A stretch of 64,000 nucleotides of DNA, taken from Nostoc sp. NIES-4103. GTDB taxonomy: Bacteria > Cyanobacteriota > Cyanobacteriia > Cyanobacteriales > Nostocaceae. The notes beneath the pieces were generated by a model. The model saw nothing but the letters and a program-made list of their open reading frames with translations, was not told the DNA's origin and did not search any database. Shown piece after piece: positions 61,280 through 64,000 of this stretch (position 1 is its first letter; the number at the start of each line of letters is the position of its first letter). The translations under genes and the position numbers were made by a program. Where the stretch lies: positions 7,821,567 to 7,885,566 of the forward strand of contig NZ_AP018288.1 in assembly GCF_002368335.1 (NCBI RefSeq). Direction: 5' to 3'.

Positions 61280-64000
61280 TTACGAATTACGAATTATATT
61301 AGCGATCGCTTCGACTAACTCGGCTGGTTCTACTGGTTTGGCGATATGCTTATGAAATCCGGCTTGCAGTACTTGTTTTTCATTCATTTCTCCAGCATAG
61401 GCGGTCAGCGCGATCGCAGGTATCTGTCCGCCCTGTTCTGGCGGCAAATTTCTCACTTGTCTAATTAACATACATCCATCTACTTCTGGCATTCCTATAT
61501 CGCTCAATAGCACATCTGGTAAGGATTGGGCTAAAGCGGCTAATGCTTCATTGGCTGATGCTACTACTGTGACATTTGCCCCATACTGCTCTAGCAAAAA
61601 GGTAATAAATTCTCGTGTATCTGCATCGTCATCTACTATTAAGATGTTGATACCATTTAAATCTGAGTCTGGTTCAGATTCAGTATTATCTTGTTTTATT
61701 GGTGATGATTGTTGAATCAATGGCAACCTGACAGTAAAAGTTGCTCCTTGATTTTCGCCCAAGCTTTCTACTTTAACTGTTCCTCCATGCAATTCTACTA
61801 AGTGACGGACAATGGCTAACCCTAACCCCAGTCCGCCAAACTTTCTCGTGGTAGTACTATTTTCTTGGCGAAAGTAGTCAAACACATAGGGAAGAAAATC
61901 GGGGTTAATGCCTTTACCTGTGTCGCTAACAGTAATCTGAGCATATTTCGTTCGTGTTTCTTGACTACTGACTGCTGACAACTGACAACTGACCACCGAC
62001 AATTGCACCTCTACTCGTCCACCTGCGGGTGTAAATTTAACTGCATTTGAAAGTAGGTTCCAGACGATTTGCTGTAATCGGCTAGAGTCGCCTAAAACTT
62101 GCCCTATATTCGGTTCAAATGTTGTGTAGATTTCGATTGATTTGGCTTCTGCTGACAAACGCACTGTCTCCATTGCTGCCGAAACCACCTCTGTTAAATC
62201 AACAGGGTAGATATTTAAGTTGAGTTTGCCTTGGAGAATGCGGGAGATATCCAGCAAGTCTTCTATCAGTTGAGCCTGTAACCTAGCATTGCGCTCAATG
62301 GTTTGTAGTGCTTGCGGAATTATCTTTTCATTGAGTTTTTTAGTTTGGAGTAGCTTCGACCATCCGAGAATTGGGTTGAGTGGCGATCGCAATTCATGGG
62401 AAAGGACTGCTAAAAATTCGTCTTTGATGCGGTTGGCGTTTTCTGCTGCTTGTCGTGCTGTCTGTTCTGCATGATACAGGCGGGCACGTTCCATTGCTTG
62501 GGCGCACTGCTGTGCTAATGATAACACTAGGGCGTGGTCTTCCTGGCTAAACTGCTGCATCTCACTGAAAGCTAGGGACATACCGCCCACGGCTCGACCT
62601 TCGATCAGCAATGGAATTGACATCCAACTGGCATAGTCGTAGTTAGCATAGGTTTCGGCAAGATGAGAGTAACGAGCAACCCTTGTGGTTGTTGCTTCTT
62701 GCCAAATCGGTTCTTTGGTTCTGACTGCTTCTGCTAACGGTACGGGTGCATTCACAGGAAATCGCCGCCATAAATCCACGAGTTCCGGTAGATAACCCAC
62801 AGCCCGGACAATTTCTAGTTCAGTGCCACTTTCGGTAATCATTGCTACTAAAGCCGAAGTAGCACCCAAAGCGGCCATGCCTTGCTCAACAATTACCTCG
62901 GCTACTTGTGTGGGAGTTAGGGATTGGGAAAGGGCGGCGGTAACGGCTTGCAAACGAGCAGTACGCGCCGCAGCTTGTAGTGCAGTTTGTTGCGATCGCT
63001 GTGCTTCTGTATAAAGTTGGGCGTTATCGATGGCTATGGCAGCACGCCGAGCCAGTTCTTCAGCTACAATCAGGTCGTGATCATTGTAACGACAATTGGC
63101 AGTAGATACTAAAGTCATTGCTCCTAGTATCTGTTCACGGATGGTAAGCAATATACACATTCCAGATTTCGGTTCTAGCTGTTGCAATAGTTCTAAATGC
63201 TCGGCATTAGAGGCTGCTGCTTGCATTTGTTGCTGAGAGATGTCATCAGCAATTTGTGACTTTCTTGACCTGATGACCTCAGCAACACCACCAGGCTGTG
63301 CCAAATCTGGCGGATAATTTTTTAATTGTTCAATCAATTGTTGTTTCGACGGTTCAGCATGGGCTGTTGCCACGCGCCGAACTGATTGATTTTCACAGAT
63401 AATATCAATTACGCACCAATCAGCTAACTCTGGCACTGTCAAACGCGCCAAACTAGTTAAAGTTGTCTCGTAATCAAGTGATGTCGCCAGAATATTACTA
63501 GCTTGAGCTAAAAAGCGTTGCCTTTGTTCTACTTTCTTGCGATCGCTTATATCCCTAGCGGATGCCTGAAACTCTAAAATTTCTCTGGTTTGCGGGTCAC
63601 GGATCGCTCGGACGGTTACTTCTAACCAAATATAATGTCCGTCTTTGTGCCGAGTTCGATGGCTGATAGTGTATATATCCGGTAAATCAGTATTGATTGG
63701 GTATTTTTCGAGAATCTCTGCTAAATCATCTGGATGAACCAATTCACTACTCAAACGACCTACGAGTTCTTCAGGTTCATACCCTAGTAATGTGTAGCAA
63801 GCTGGTGATGTGTACAGCAGAGTTCCATCTACGGTGTGACGTGAAATAATATCGGTGGAATTTTCTGCCAGCAGCCGAAAACGAGCTTCACTGTCTTGTA
63901 ATGCTGCTTGTGCTTGTTTACGCTGATTAATGTTGCGGAAATAAAGCGCTAGCCCTGTTGCAGAAGGATAGGCGCGAACAGCAAACCATGCTTCAAAGGG
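61280..64000 (-). CDS. Hybrid PAS/GAF sensor histidine kinase, 5' end outside window
   Basis: Partial (start beyond 64000). The frame stays open to the edge: PFEAWFAVRAYPS (PAS end), RNINQRKQAQAALQ linker, then PAS SEARFRLLAENSTDIISRHTVDG. Next are a PAC, two GAF domains, HisKA FLAVLSHELRSPLNPILGW (phospho-His codon 62396-62398), HATPase with EVQLS...GGLGLGLAIV, and a C-terminal receiver domain ILIVDDDADTREF with Asp in VLLSDIGMP. The phosphorelay partner is unknown. A translated repeat lies inside the HATPase (61961-62000). Confidence 0.93.
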   Translation of the reverse strand, partial: PFEAWFAVRAYPSATGLALYFRNINQRKQAQAALQDSEARFRLLAENSTDIISRHTVDGTLLYTSPACYTLLGYEPEELVGRLSSELVHPDDLAEILEKYPINTDLPDIYTISHRTRHKDGHYIWLEVTVRAIRDPQTREILEFQASARDISDRKKVEQRQRFLAQASNILATSLDYETTLTSLARLTVPELADWCVIDIICENQSVRRVATAHAEPSKQQLIEQLKNYPPDLAQPGGVAEVIRSRKSQIADDISQQQMQAAASNAEHLELLQQLEPKSGMCILLTIREQILGAMTLVSTANCRYNDHDLIVAEELARRAAIAIDNAQLYTEAQRSQQTALQAAARTARLQAVTAALSQSLTPTQVAEVIVEQGMAALGATSALVAMITESGTELEIVRAVGYLPELVDLWRRFPVNAPVPLAEAVRTKEPIWQEATTTRVARYSHLAETYANYDYASWMSIPLLIEGRAVGGMSLAFSEMQQFSQEDHALVLSLAQQCAQAMERARLYHAEQTARQAAENANRIKDEFLAVLSHELRSPLNPILGWSKLLQTKKLNEKIIPQALQTIERNARLQAQLIEDLLDISRILQGKLNLNIYPVDLTEVVSAAMETVRLSAEAKSIEIYTTFEPNIGQVLGDSSRLQQIVWNLLSNAVKFTPAGGRVEVQLSVVSCQLSAVSSQETRTKYAQITVSDTGKGINPDFLPYVFDYFRQENSTTTRKFGGLGLGLAIVRHLVELHGGTVKVESLGENQGATFTVRLPLIQQSSPIKQDNTESEPDSDLNGINILIVDDDADTREFITFLLEQYGANVTVVASANEALAALAQSLPDVLLSDIGMPEVDGCMLIRQVRNLPPEQGGQIPAIALTAYAGEMNEKQVLQAGFHKHIAKPVEPAELVEAIANIIRNS
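61961..62000. repeat. TGACTAC/TGACAAC repeat within the kinase gene
   Basis: TTGACTACTGACTGCTGACA followed by ACTGACAACTGACCACCGAC: the same heptamer class as intergenic STRRs, here inside the HATPase coding region and read as VVSCQLSAVSSQ-type residues. Confidence 0.8.

Overview
The window comes from a filamentous, probably heterocyst-forming cyanobacterium (Nostocales: Nostoc, Anabaena, Calothrix or Tolypothrix type). The evidence is direct: very many GCGATCGC (HIP1) octamers, arrays of short heptamer repeats (variants of CCCAGTA, CCCCAGT, TGACTAT) in most intergenic gaps, and cyanobacterial genes such as ndhO, a group-2 sigma factor, tandem Nif11 domains, PP2C and FHA-kinase signalling proteins and GAF/PAS hybrid kinases. 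No rRNA, tRNA or CRISPR array was recognised. The organism could not be assigned to species by eye.

Layout. 0-2 kb: two genes of a branched-chain/neutral amino-acid ABC importer (minus strand). 2.3-3 kb: a putative toxin-antitoxin-like pair. 3-4.6 kb: pgi. 5-5.6 kb: a tandem Nif11-domain protein. 6-7.1 kb: a small gene pair (unknown protein plus retropepsin-like protease) bracketed by a decayed duplication of its own 3' end. 7-11.2 kb: a three-gene minus-strand operon (winged-helix-like protein, P-loop ATPase, PD-(D/E)XK nuclease) that looks like an uncharacterised defence or DNA-processing module. 11.9-14.1 kb: four small proteins (lipoprotein, repeat protein, Cys-containing peptide, one-TM peptide). 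14.5-17 kb: a NACHT NTPase. Its promoter and the promoter of the small Cys gene at 13141 carry arrays of the same 10-bp iteron in opposite orientation, which is the most novel-looking regulatory structure here. 17-19.2 kb: MITE, malate dehydrogenase, ndhO and an IS relic with perfect 19-bp ends. 19.4-25.3 kb: signalling genes (PAS histidine kinase, zinc-ribbon/PP2C, FHA-Ser/Thr kinase). 26-32 kb: a TPR protein and two very large glycan-modifying fusion proteins. 32-35.2 kb: MITE, GST, methyltransferase, a previously uncounted 52-aa Pmp3-like gene, and a SUI1 factor. 35.3-44.1 kb: core metabolism (trpB, lpxD, HdrB-like protein, acpP, fabF, tkt). 44.3-48.4 kb: an AAA ATPase plus subtilase pair matching the IetAS defence architecture. 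48.5-57.7 kb: a dehydrogenase, a Uma2 relic, a fasciclin protein, a GST, a HerA-like ATPase, a sigma factor and a secreted protein. 57.8-64 kb: a second copy of the MITE, cobO, a frameshifted macrodomain gene, a deoxyhypusine-synthase-like enzyme and a large hybrid kinase cut by the right edge.

How genes work together. Core genes are mostly single transcription units with visible hairpin terminators. acpP and fabF form a fatty-acid block. The PP2C and FHA kinase genes form a reversible protein-phosphorylation module. Three separate loci (7-11 kb, 13-17 kb, 44.8-48.4 kb) have conflict/defence architectures, so the window reads as core genome interspersed with defence and mobile-element debris.
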